Position numbers and translations under genes: made by a program
Notes under the pieces: model-generated
Seen by the model: the letters and a program-made list of their open reading frames with translations, nothing else
Database searches by the model: none
Told to the model about the DNA's origin: nothing
NCBI RefSeq assembly: GCF_946885855.1
Contig: NZ_CAMPHH010000057.1
Location: 1 to 14,506, forward strand
Direction of reading: 5' to 3'
Origin: an uncultured Actinotalea sp.
Lineage (GTDB): Bacteria > Actinomycetota > Actinomycetes > Actinomycetales > Cellulomonadaceae
DNA: 14,506 nucleotides
Part shown: positions 5,974-12,561 of the stretch, piece after piece
How positions within the stretch are numbered: position 1 is the stretch's first letter
Layout: each line of letters begins with the position of its first letter

Positions 5974-6717
5974 TCAGTCACGGCGGGGCAGGGTCCGGAC
6001 CAGTCTCCCCTCGTCCAGGGCGAGGACCCGGTCGGCCACGGCCAGGACCCGGTCGTCGTGGGTGCTCACCAGCACCGCGGACCCGCGCCGCGCCGCACCG
6101 CCGACCGCGGCGAGCACCAGGTCCACGTGCTCGTCGTCCTGGCTGCCGGTGGGCTCGTCGAGCACGAGGAGGGCGGGGTCCAGGGACCGCGCCCGCGCGA
6201 TCGCCGTGCGCTGCTGCTCCCCCATCGACGTCTCGCCGACGTAGCGGTGGCCGAGCCCGTCCAGCCCCAGGTCGGCCAGGAGCTCCGCCACCGGGACGAG
6301 ATCGGTCCCCGGCCCACCGCCCGCGACGGCCTGCGCGCCGCGCAGGGCGCGGGGCAGCGCGACGGACTCGGCCACCGTGAGCTCCGGCACCAGGCCGAGT
6401 CGCTGGGGGACGACGGCGACGGCGCCCCAGTCGTGCAGCGCCGTCGTCGGCCGGCCGAGGACGCTCGCCGTGCCGGACGACGGTGCCTCGAAGCCGGCCA
6501 CGACGTGGCACAGCGTGGACTTGCCCGAGCCCGACGGCCCGGACAGGCAGACCACCTCGCCCGCGCCGACCTCGAGCGACACGTCGTGCAGCACCGTCAG
6601 CTCGACCGGACCGGAGCGGTAGCGCACACCGACCCCGTCCACGACGAGCACCGGCGCTGTCCGGCCCTGCCCCTGCGCGCGCCCCTCCGCGGACTCCTCC
6701 GCGTGCCGCCCGCTCAC
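5974..6717 (-). CDS. ABC exporter ATPase 1 (variant signature motif)
   Basis: A 247-residue ABC ATPase of the MacB/LolD type. Walker A is GPSGSGKST (60-68), the Q-loop glutamine is in VVPQRLGLVPELTV (Gln105), Walker B is LLVLDEPTG with the catalytic Glu188, and the switch histidine is STHDD (His220). The signature motif is TSMGEQQR (163-170) rather than LSGGEQQR, so the ATP site formed with this motif may be weakened. GTG 6717 overlaps the TGA of the preceding ATPase gene in a GTGA quartet, which indicates translational coupling and fixes the start. The first ~22 residues are a charged extension before the domain. It is the last gene of the three-gene operon and should pair with the second ATPase on the 968-residue permease. 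The substrate is unknown; lipids, lipoproteins or antimicrobial compounds are usual for the family. Confidence 0.93.
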   Translation of the reverse strand: MSGRHAEESAEGRAQGQGRTAPVLVVDGVGVRYRSGPVELTVLHDVSLEVGAGEVVCLSGPSGSGKSTLCHVVAGFEAPSSGTASVLGRPTTALHDWGAVAVVPQRLGLVPELTVAESVALPRALRGAQAVAGGGPGTDLVPVAELLADLGLDGLGHRYVGETSMGEQQRTAIARARSLDPALLVLDEPTGSQDDEHVDLVLAAVGGAARRGSAVLVSTHDDRVLAVADRVLALDEGRLVRTLPRRD

Positions 6718-7571
6718 GCGTCCTCCGCCCGCGGGCGGCGCAGCAGGACGCCGTCGGCCGTGACGTCGAGCAGCGCCCGCCCGTCCGGGAAGTGGGCGAG
6801 GGCATCGGGGGGCAGCTGCACACGACCCGTGGAGTCGATCGTCGCGAGGTGGTGGCCCCGGAGCAGCTGCTCGGTCGACAGGACGCCGTGGCGCAGGCGC
6901 AGCACCCGGTCCGCGACGCCCAGGGCGCGCTCGTCGTGCGTGCTGAGGACGACGGTGCTGCCCCGGTCCGCGGCCGCGGCGAGGGCGGCGAGCACGACGT
7001 CGGCGTTCACGTGGTCCAGCTCGGCCGTCGGCTCGTCCGCGACCACCAGGTCGGGGGTGCCGAGCAGGGCCAGGGCGACGGCGAGGCGCTGCTGCTCCCC
7101 GCCGGAGAGCACGGGCGGCCGGTGGTCCGCGCGGTGCCCCAGACCGACCGACGCGAGGACCGCCGTGGGCTCCTCCTCCGCGGCCCGCATCCGGACGACC
7201 TGGCGCACGTGCTCGGCGGCCGTGAGGTGCGGGAACAGGCCGCGCGAGGAGCGCTGCTCGACGAAGGAGACGTGCCGGCGCCGCAGACGCCGCACGGCGA
7301 CCCGGCGCAGGGAGCCGACGTCGTGCCCGAGGACCTCCAGCCGCCCGGCGCTGGGCAGGTCGTGCAGCGCGACCATCCGCAGCAGGCTCGACTTGCCCGA
7401 ACCGGACGGCCCGGCGATCGCGGTCACGGCCCCGGACCGGAACGACACGTCGACGCCGCGCAGCGCGTGCGCCTCCCCGGTCGCCGAGCGGTAGACCCGG
7501 ACCAGCCCGTCGCACCGGACGGTGACGCTCCCCGGGGCCGGGCGCGCGGCCGGCGGCTCAGTCCTCGCCAC
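6714..7571 (-). CDS. ABC exporter ATPase 2 with AbrB-like C-terminal tail
   Basis: A 285-residue ABC ATPase with a canonical set of motifs: Walker A GPSGSGKSS (54-62), Q-loop in SFVEQRSSRGLFPHLT (Gln106), signature LSGGEQQR (155-162), Walker B LVVADEPTAELD (Glu180) and switch STHDE (His212). After the ATPase core a tail at about 243-279 reads ATIDSTGRVQLPPDAL, then DGRALLDVTADGVLLRR. This resembles the swapped-hairpin strand pattern of AbrB/SpoVT-type domains (D-x-x-G-R-v-x-l-P), an unusual addition to an exporter ATPase; whether it binds DNA, dimerises or contacts the partner is unknown. The start at GTG 7571 is supported by GGGGAGG six bases upstream inside the permease gene, and the 14-nt overlap with that gene implies coupled translation. 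It overlaps the next ATPase gene by 4 nt. Confidence 0.93.
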   Translation of the reverse strand: MARTEPPAARPAPGSVTVRCDGLVRVYRSATGEAHALRGVDVSFRSGAVTAIAGPSGSGKSSLLRMVALHDLPSAGRLEVLGHDVGSLRRVAVRRLRRRHVSFVEQRSSRGLFPHLTAAEHVRQVVRMRAAEEEPTAVLASVGLGHRADHRPPVLSGGEQQRLAVALALLGTPDLVVADEPTAELDHVNADVVLAALAAAADRGSTVVLSTHDERALGVADRVLRLRHGVLSTEQLLRGHHLATIDSTGRVQLPPDALAHFPDGRALLDVTADGVLLRRPRAEDA

Positions 7572-10464
7572 GCAGCACCTCCCCGGCCTGCACGGCTCCG
7601 GAGCGTCGCCGTGCCACCCCGGTGACCAGGACCGTCGTCGCCGCGAGGGCGACCACGAGGACCACGAGGTCCACCGCCGTCACCGCCGGACGCACCAGGG
7701 GCGCCAGGCGCGGCGCCGGGTCCACGAGCGGCGGCCCGAGCAGCCCGATGCCGACGACGGTGAGCACGGCCGCGAGGCCGGCCAGCGCCAGCACGCCCGC
7801 AGCCTCCCGGGCGCGCGCCTCGAGCAGCCGCGACGCCGGCAGGCCCATCCGGCGCAGCATGAGCTCGCCCAGGCGGTCCCGGTCTGCGGCGCGGACGGCG
7901 TGCAGCACCATCGCGACGACGCCGAGGAGCCCCGCGCACGCGCCGAGGGCCACGAGGTAGTCCAGCGGCCAGGACGCCCCGCGCAGGCCGGGCGTCTGCT
8001 CGGCCAGCGCCCGGGCCGCCGAGACGGGCGCCGCGGCCTCGCGCGCCGCGAGGAACGCCTCGACCTCGCCCACCGGACGCGATGACCACAGCTCCGTCTC
8101 GAGGAGGTGGGGCGGTGAGGGCTGGATGCGGCGCACCGACGGGTGGGAGCTCGGGGGCAGGATGCTGAGCAGGCTGCGCGCATCCACGACGACGGCGCGC
8201 CCGGTCACCCCGGGGAAGACGGGCACCCGCGCGACGGCGTCGAACCGGAACGCCCACTCCCCGGCCCCGTCGACCGTGCCGACGCCGGCGTCCCAGCCGG
8301 GCCCGACGAGGACGACGGGCAGCTCGGGGCTGCTCGTCGCCCGGCCCGTCGGGACGTCCTCCTGCACGGGGCCGTCGACGAGGAGCCGCAGGGCGTCGCG
8401 ACCCGCCGCGAGTGCGTCCGAGGCGCCCCACAGCGCGTGCTCGGCGAACGTGGCCGCGTCGACGGCGAGGAGGTCGATCTGCCCGAACCGGGGCGGCACC
8501 GCGATGCCGGCGCGGTAGACGAGGGTGCTGCCCTCCAGGAGCGAGGTCGGCGGCAGGAGCAGGTCCGCCGCGTCCGGGTCGGTGAGCAGGTCGGGCGCCT
8601 CCTCGGGCAGTGGCTCGCCCAGGTCGGCGACCTCCCACGGTCCGGCCAGGTCCGCGCGGGTCTGCGCCCCCGCGAGCACCGCGACCTTGTCCACCACGCC
8701 GCGCTCGACGCCCCGGTCGGCGGCGACCGCCCAGAGCGCGAGGGACGCCCCGACCGCCACGACGACGACGGTCGCGGTCGCCTCCCGCGGCGAGCGCCGC
8801 AGCCGGCGGGCGGCGAGCCAGCCCACCCGGTTCCCGCGGGGCGCCGTCGTCCGGACGGGCCTCGCGCGGCGCAGCACGTCCGGGCGACGGACCACGGCGA
8901 GGAGCGCGCCCGCGACGGTCGTCGCGACGAGGACGGGGAAGGCGACAGCGAGGATGCCCGGGGACCGCGCGGCGTCCGTCCCGCTGAGGGCGACGCCGGA
9001 GACGACCGCCGCGACGGCGGCGGGCAGCTGCCACGGGAGCCCCCGGGTGCGTCGCCCGAGGCCCGGCTCGGTCGCGCGCGTCAGCGCCGCGGCCGTCACC
9101 GCCGCGGCGAGCCCGACGGCGAGGAGCGCGACCGCGAGCGCGGTGCCCGCCCAGGCCACGACCTCCGGGATCGTCCCGTCCCCGAGCCGCGACGAGGGAC
9201 CGATCCGCCCGACGAGGAACGGCGTCACCGCGGCGGCGACCACCGTGCCGAGGAGCAGCGCCGGGAGCGCCTCGAGCGCGGCGAGCGCGAGGACGGCCGC
9301 CGGCCGGAGCCCCAGGCCCGCGGCGAGCACGTGCTCGTGGCGGCGTCCGGCGTGCAGGAGCACGGCGCCACCGACGACGGCGAGCACGCCGAGCGCCACG
9401 CCCGCCCACGCCGTGGACCGCACCTGGGCGCGGGCGATCCCCGCCGTCACCTCGGCCCGCTCCACGATCTCGCGCAGGCCGGTCGCCAGCTGCGCGTCCG
9501 TCCCCTGCGGCAGCGCGGCGGCGGAGATCACCTGCAGGGCACCGCCCTCCTGGAAGGCCTGGCGGCTGAGCTCGGTCACCGCGGCGGCGGCGGCGCGCAT
9601 CTGCGTCGGGTCCGGGTCGGGCGGCAGGCGGAGGTCCGCGACCCACATCGGCTGCTCGCCGACCTCGAGGGCGAGCCGGTCGAAGGTCGCGCGGTCCACC
9701 AGCAGCAGCGCGGAGCGGCCGCGCCCGTCGCCGGCGGTGGGCAGGTCCCGCGGGGTCGCGACGACGGCGGCCTCGTCCACCACGGCGGGCAGGACGGAGT
9801 CCTCGCGCGTCGGGAACAGCCCGACCACCTCGACGGTGCCCGCCCCCGCGTCCGCCGCGGCGTCGTCGTCGGACGGCGGGGCGAGGTCCGTGACCGTGGC
9901 GCCGACCCGCAGCTCGAGGGCGACCGTGATGCGGTCGCCGACCCGGACGCCGAGCTCGGCCGCGACGTCCTCGGCGAGCCACGCGCCGGGCCGTGCCGTG
10001 GCGCCCAGGGCCGCCGCGAGCCGCTCGACGGCGCCGTCACGGTGGTGCAGCGTGGCCCGTACCTGGGCGTCGCCGGTGCGGGCCCAGGACGTCACGACGC
10101 GCGGGCTGAGCCGTTCGGCGGCCCCGAACGTGGACACGACCGGCGGCTCGAGGACCGGGACGTCGTCCAGCAGCGCGCGGGCCCGGTCGTCCCACTGCTC
10201 GGCCAGGACGCCGGGGACGATCACCCGGACGCGGGCGCCGTCGCGACCGACGTCGTCGGGGTCGACGGCCGCGACCTCGGCGGCGAAGGCCCCGGCGTCG
10301 ACGGACCGCTCGAACACGGGGATGGACACGACCGCGGCCACGAGGAGTGCGGTCGCCGCGGTGAGGGTCCAGAACCAGCCCGGCGTCCGGCGCAGCCGGC
10401 CCGGCGCCGCCCGCCAGAGCGGGGCCGCGCCACGGAGGCGCCGCGTCACCGACCGTGACCCCAT
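7558..10464 (-). CDS. Double FtsX/MacB-type ABC permease
   Basis: A 968-residue membrane protein built as two FtsX-like permease units in one chain. Predicted helices lie near 31-50, 351-371, 386-415, 433-460, 479-497, 503-525, 562-583, 835-857, 888-912 and 929-951. Two large extracytoplasmic domains occupy about 51-350 and 584-834, the usual place of the MacB periplasmic-core-like domain. Typical FtsX features are the basic coupling stretches RRHEHVLAAGLGLRPAAVL and DRDRLGELMLRRMGLPASRL after the first helix of each unit. Such proteins use ATP hydrolysis in the cytosol to drive conformational work on lipids, lipoproteins or toxins outside. The start ATG 10464 has GGAGG seven bases upstream and a promoter at 10492-10520. 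Two ATPase genes follow with overlaps, so all three form one unit. The substrate cannot be inferred. Confidence 0.92.
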   Translation of the reverse strand: MGSRSVTRRLRGAAPLWRAAPGRLRRTPGWFWTLTAATALLVAAVVSIPVFERSVDAGAFAAEVAAVDPDDVGRDGARVRVIVPGVLAEQWDDRARALLDDVPVLEPPVVSTFGAAERLSPRVVTSWARTGDAQVRATLHHRDGAVERLAAALGATARPGAWLAEDVAAELGVRVGDRITVALELRVGATVTDLAPPSDDDAAADAGAGTVEVVGLFPTREDSVLPAVVDEAAVVATPRDLPTAGDGRGRSALLLVDRATFDRLALEVGEQPMWVADLRLPPDPDPTQMRAAAAAVTELSRQAFQEGGALQVISAAALPQGTDAQLATGLREIVERAEVTAGIARAQVRSTAWAGVALGVLAVVGGAVLLHAGRRHEHVLAAGLGLRPAAVLALAALEALPALLLGTVVAAAVTPFLVGRIGPSSRLGDGTIPEVVAWAGTALAVALLAVGLAAAVTAAALTRATEPGLGRRTRGLPWQLPAAVAAVVSGVALSGTDAARSPGILAVAFPVLVATTVAGALLAVVRRPDVLRRARPVRTTAPRGNRVGWLAARRLRRSPREATATVVVVAVGASLALWAVAADRGVERGVVDKVAVLAGAQTRADLAGPWEVADLGEPLPEEAPDLLTDPDAADLLLPPTSLLEGSTLVYRAGIAVPPRFGQIDLLAVDAATFAEHALWGASDALAAGRDALRLLVDGPVQEDVPTGRATSSPELPVVLVGPGWDAGVGTVDGAGEWAFRFDAVARVPVFPGVTGRAVVVDARSLLSILPPSSHPSVRRIQPSPPHLLETELWSSRPVGEVEAFLAAREAAAPVSAARALAEQTPGLRGASWPLDYLVALGACAGLLGVVAMVLHAVRAADRDRLGELMLRRMGLPASRLLEARAREAAGVLALAGLAAVLTVVGIGLLGPPLVDPAPRLAPLVRPAVTAVDLVVLVVALAATTVLVTGVARRRSGAVQAGEVLRGED

Positions 10465-10471
10465 CCCCCGC

Positions 10472-10476
10472 CCTCC
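10472..10476 (-). promoter_or_regulatory. Ribosome-binding site of the permease gene
   Basis: GGAGG on the minus strand lies seven bases before ATG 10464, confirming this start for the first gene of the ABC operon. Confidence 0.6.
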
Positions 10477-10491
10477 GCTCGGTCGAGGGCG

Positions 10492-10520
10492 ACTGTAGCG
10501 ACTCGGGACCCCCCGTTCAT
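10492..10520 (-). promoter_or_regulatory. Promoter of the ABC export operon
   Basis: On the minus strand ATGAAC (10515-10520) and TACAGT (10492-10497) are separated by exactly 17 bp. The -10 is a good TAnnnT match and the -35 keeps the TGA core of TTGACA. Transcription would start near 10485, giving a leader of about 20 nt that contains the Shine-Dalgarno. It is the best -35/-10 pair I found in the window. Confidence 0.5.
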
Positions 10521-10545
10521 GACGCAGGTCGCGGACCGGAGTGGC

Positions 10546-10800
10546 TCAGGGCCGGGGGTGCGCCAGCCGGACGATCTCCCGCAACCCGTCCGTGCTGACG
10601 ACGGCGCTGTGGGTCTCCACGCGGGCCCAGCTGCGCCGCGCGGTGAGGTCGCCGAGCGCCCACTGCACCGCGTAGTTCGCGTGCCCGCGGCTGTCGACGG
10701 GCAGGGGCGTGACGCGCCAGGTCACCTCGACCCCGAGGGTGGGGTGCGTGCCGCGCAGGACGACCGTGCGGCGGTCGTGCGGGGCGACGAGTGCTGCCAT
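10546..10800 (-). CDS. Unrecognised 84-residue protein
   Basis: The protein (MAALVAPHDRRTVVLRGT at its start) has no signal peptide or membrane helix and is rich in beta-prone segments (TVVLRGTHPTLGVEVTWRVT, ANYAVQWALGDLTARR, HSAVVSTDGLREIVRLAHP), suggesting a small beta sheet with one C-terminal helix. I do not recognise a family. ATG 10800 is preferred over the in-frame GTG 10809: AGGAGG lies 8 nt before the ATG, whereas it would almost touch the GTG. That ribosome-binding site sits in the loop of a perfect 8-bp hairpin ending one base before the ATG, which points to regulated translation or a DNA-binding site. The gene is on the same strand as the ABC operon and 81 bp before it, but the operon has its own promoter, so they are probably separate units. 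Confidence 0.75.
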   Translation of the reverse strand: MAALVAPHDRRTVVLRGTHPTLGVEVTWRVTPLPVDSRGHANYAVQWALGDLTARRSWARVETHSAVVSTDGLREIVRLAHPRP

Positions 10801-10801
10801 C

Positions 10802-10824
10802 GTTCTCACCTCCTCCGTGAGAAC
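10802..10824 (-). promoter_or_regulatory. Hairpin presenting the Shine-Dalgarno of the 10800 gene
   Basis: Reading the minus strand, GTTCTCAC (10824-10817), GGAGGAG loop (10816-10810) and GTGAGAAC (10809-10802) make a perfect 8-bp stem with a 7-nt loop. The loop is exactly the ribosome-binding site, and the stem ends one base before ATG 10800. As DNA, the same sequence is an 8-7-8 inverted repeat, the shape of a repressor operator. Either reading implies regulation of this small gene. Confidence 0.6.
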
Positions 10825-10896
10825 AGTCCGATCGACCGCCGCAGTCCCGCGATGATCGAGCGGGAGGGTGAACCTGCGACGCGGTCGGGCGGGAGG

Positions 10897-11325
10897 TCAG
10901 TCGCGCCGGCGCGCCCGCCAGGTCCGCCAGGCGTCCGTGGACCACAGCGCCCAGAGCACCAGGAGCGGCTGGAAGAGCAGCCGCACGCCGCGGGCGGCGT
11001 CCGTGTCCAGACCGAACCCGTCCGTCCGGGTGACGAGCTGCGACACGTTGCCGGGGAAGATCGCGACGAAGAACGCCGCCACGACCCAGCCGACGAGCCA
11101 CCGGTGCCGACCGGGGACGACGAGCAGCGCGAGGCCCAGGACGATCTCCACCCACCCCGACACGACGACGACGGCGTCCGGGTCCGCCGGGAACCACGGC
11201 GGTACCTGGGCCCGGAACTCCTCGCGGGCGACAGTCAGGTGGGACGCGCCGGCGAAGGCGAGGATCCCGCCGAGCGCGACGCGGGCGAGGGTGCGGGCGC
11301 TGATCACCGCCCCATCCTGCCCCAC
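10897..11325 (-). CDS. DoxX-like small membrane protein
   Basis: The 142-residue protein has four membrane helices (about 10-28, 50-68, 75-92, 113-130) and the layout of DoxX-family proteins. The recognisable blocks are GASHLTVAREEFRAQVPPWFP, VSGWVEIVLGLALLVVP, AAFFVAIFPGNVSQLVTR and LLFQPLLVLWALWS. DoxX-like proteins are linked to quinone or thiol redox reactions and oxidative stress in a few species, but most members are uncharacterised. GTG 11325 has a GGAGAG ribosome-binding site close upstream; GTG 11307 would remove six residues and start just before the first helix, so the exact start is open. It is divergent from the DUF4203 gene with 91 bp between the starts. The family assignment is good; the activity is unknown. 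Confidence 0.85.
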   Translation of the reverse strand: MGQDGAVISARTLARVALGGILAFAGASHLTVAREEFRAQVPPWFPADPDAVVVVSGWVEIVLGLALLVVPGRHRWLVGWVVAAFFVAIFPGNVSQLVTRTDGFGLDTDAARGVRLLFQPLLVLWALWSTDAWRTWRARRRD

Positions 11326-11404
11326 GGCTCTCCGGCGGTCGGCCCGCCGGTGCGGCTGCCGAGGTTCACCTGATCGGGGTGAGGACGCTGCGACCGGTCC
11401 CCCT

Positions 11405-11410
11405 TAGCCT
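11405..11410 (+). promoter_or_regulatory. Candidate leaderless -10 box for the DUF4203 gene
   Basis: TAGCCT is followed by six bases and ATG 11417, with no Shine-Dalgarno between. A short inverted repeat (TCACC at 11366-11370 with GGTGA at 11378-11382) falls where the -35 should lie and could be an operator. Confidence 0.4.
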
Positions 11411-11416
11411 CGCGCC

Positions 11417-12070
11417 ATGACCGACATCGTCCTCGGCATCGCGGCGGTCCTCGCGGGCGGGGTGCTGTGCTTCGCGGGGCACGTCGTCCTCCGGATCGCG
11501 CTCATGCTCTGGGGAGCCTTCGCGGGCTTCGCCCTCGGTTCCGCCCTGGTGGCCGGCGTGGTCGGCGAGCGGCTCCTCGGCTCCGTCCTCGGTTGGGTCG
11601 TGGGCCTCGTCCTCGCCCTGGTGCTCGCCGTGCTGGCGTACCTGTACTACGCCGTCGCCGTCGTCGTCCTCGTCACGTCGGTCGGCTTCGCCCTCGGTTC
11701 GGGCCTGGTCGTCGCCCTCGGGATCGACTGGAGCTGGGTCGCGGTGCTGGTCGGGGTCGCGCTCGGTGCCGTGCTCGGCCTCGTCGCCGTGCTCGCCGAC
11801 CTGCCGTCGACCATCCTGGTCCTGGTCAGTGCCGTCGGTGGCGCCCTGACCACGGTGGCCGGGCTCATGCTCCTCACCGGCGCGCTCGACTCGACCACCT
11901 TCACCGACGGGAGCGTGGTCGAGCGCGTCGAGGACTCCTGGTGGTGGTACGCACTCCTCGTGTTCCTGGCGATCGGTGGGGCCCTGGTGCAGGGCCGGAC
12001 CCTGGCCGGTGCCCGCGGCAGCGCCCGGCAGGCGGCTCGACGGACGTGGGCGGCCGAGCCGGGCCGGTGA
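11417..12070 (+). CDS. DUF4203-type multi-pass membrane protein
   Basis: The 217-residue protein consists almost wholly of hydrophobic helices (about 3-22, 25-47, 53-75, 77-99, 104-126, 130-152, 174-192), with a Gly/Ala/Val/Leu composition and the repeated GFALGS pattern (residues 37-42 and again near 90-95). This matches the DUF4203 / TMEM198-like group of membrane proteins, whose bacterial function is unknown. A short soluble loop (DSTTFTDGSVVERVEDSWWW) precedes the last helix and a basic tail follows. ATG 11417 starts immediately after a TAGCCT box, so the message may be leaderless. It ends 12 bp before the stop of the convergent 12083-12403 gene, with no hairpin between. Confidence 0.85.
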   Translation: MTDIVLGIAAVLAGGVLCFAGHVVLRIALMLWGAFAGFALGSALVAGVVGERLLGSVLGWVVGLVLALVLAVLAYLYYAVAVVVLVTSVGFALGSGLVVALGIDWSWVAVLVGVALGAVLGLVAVLADLPSTILVLVSAVGGALTTVAGLMLLTGALDSTTFTDGSVVERVEDSWWWYALLVFLAIGGALVQGRTLAGARGSARQAARRTWAAEPGR

Positions 12071-12082
12071 CGAGGGAGACGG

Positions 12083-12403
12083 TCAGCGCTCGTCCCGGCG
12101 AGGACCGCGCGGGAGGGCAGCGGTGCGCCTCCGGAGGTGGATGACGCCGTCGGCGGCCAGGACCACGGCGACGACCCCGGCCGCCGCCCAGGCGACGAGA
12201 GCGCCGTGGTCGGGGAGGGCGACGGCGATGAGCGCTCCCGTCGCGACGCCGCCGAGGACGTCCAGCACGGACGGCCGTCGCGGCTGACGTGCCTCCTCGC
12301 GGTAGGCGTGCGGGTCCACGCTCCGGGCGCGCGGCAGCAGGAGGACGTCGCGGTCGGACGGACGCGCCCGACCCTGCAGCTCGTCCTCGGTGGCGTCCGT
12401 CAT
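12083..12403 (-). CDS. Small two-helix membrane protein, unknown function
   Basis: The 106-residue protein has a hydrophilic N-terminal half rich in acidic and basic residues (MTDATEDELQGRARPSDRD and on to about 44). Two adjacent membrane helices follow (about 45-63 and 67-86), then an Arg-rich C-terminal tail (HLRRRTAALPRGPRRDER). I do not recognise a family. GGGGGAG four bases before ATG 12403 is a good ribosome-binding site. The gene is divergent from the aldo/keto reductase gene (158 bp apart) and convergent with the DUF4203 gene. It could be an accessory or stress-related membrane peptide, but nothing in the context decides this. Confidence 0.75.
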   Translation of the reverse strand: MTDATEDELQGRARPSDRDVLLLPRARSVDPHAYREEARQPRRPSVLDVLGGVATGALIAVALPDHGALVAWAAAGVVAVVLAADGVIHLRRRTAALPRGPRRDER

Positions 12404-12511
12404 CGTGCTCCCCCAGCTTGCCGTCGACCTTCAGCCTCTCGGCCGCGCGGCGTCGGGGTCAAGGACCGCACCGCGCCGGACGGACGGCGCCGGACTCGCC
12501 GTCGTCGGCCC

Positions 12512-12540
12512 CGGGTGGTGAGGTCGGGGTGGACCACCCG
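12512..12540. promoter_or_regulatory. Nested inverted repeats upstream of the reductase gene
   Basis: CGGGTGG (12512-12518) can pair with CCACCCG (12534-12540). A second GGGTGG at 12527-12532 forms a near-perfect 6-1-6 palindrome with CCACCC at 12534-12539. The cluster ends 21 bp before ATG 12562, upstream of the AGGAGG ribosome-binding site, a typical place for an operator. No -10 box is obvious nearby. Confidence 0.4.
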
Positions 12541-12561
12541 TCACCGGCCCCAGGAGGACCC

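Noticed and set aside
7424..9982. 852-codon minus-strand open frame in the permease region
   Set aside because: It is a frame-shifted shadow of the FtsX permease, which has clear helices and motifs in its own frame. Only its last residues coincide with the start of ATPase 2.
11366..11382. Short inverted repeat TCACC-7-GGTGA upstream of the DUF4203 gene as an operator
   Set aside because: A 5-bp arm is too short to be significant in DNA of this composition; noted only with the promoter entry.
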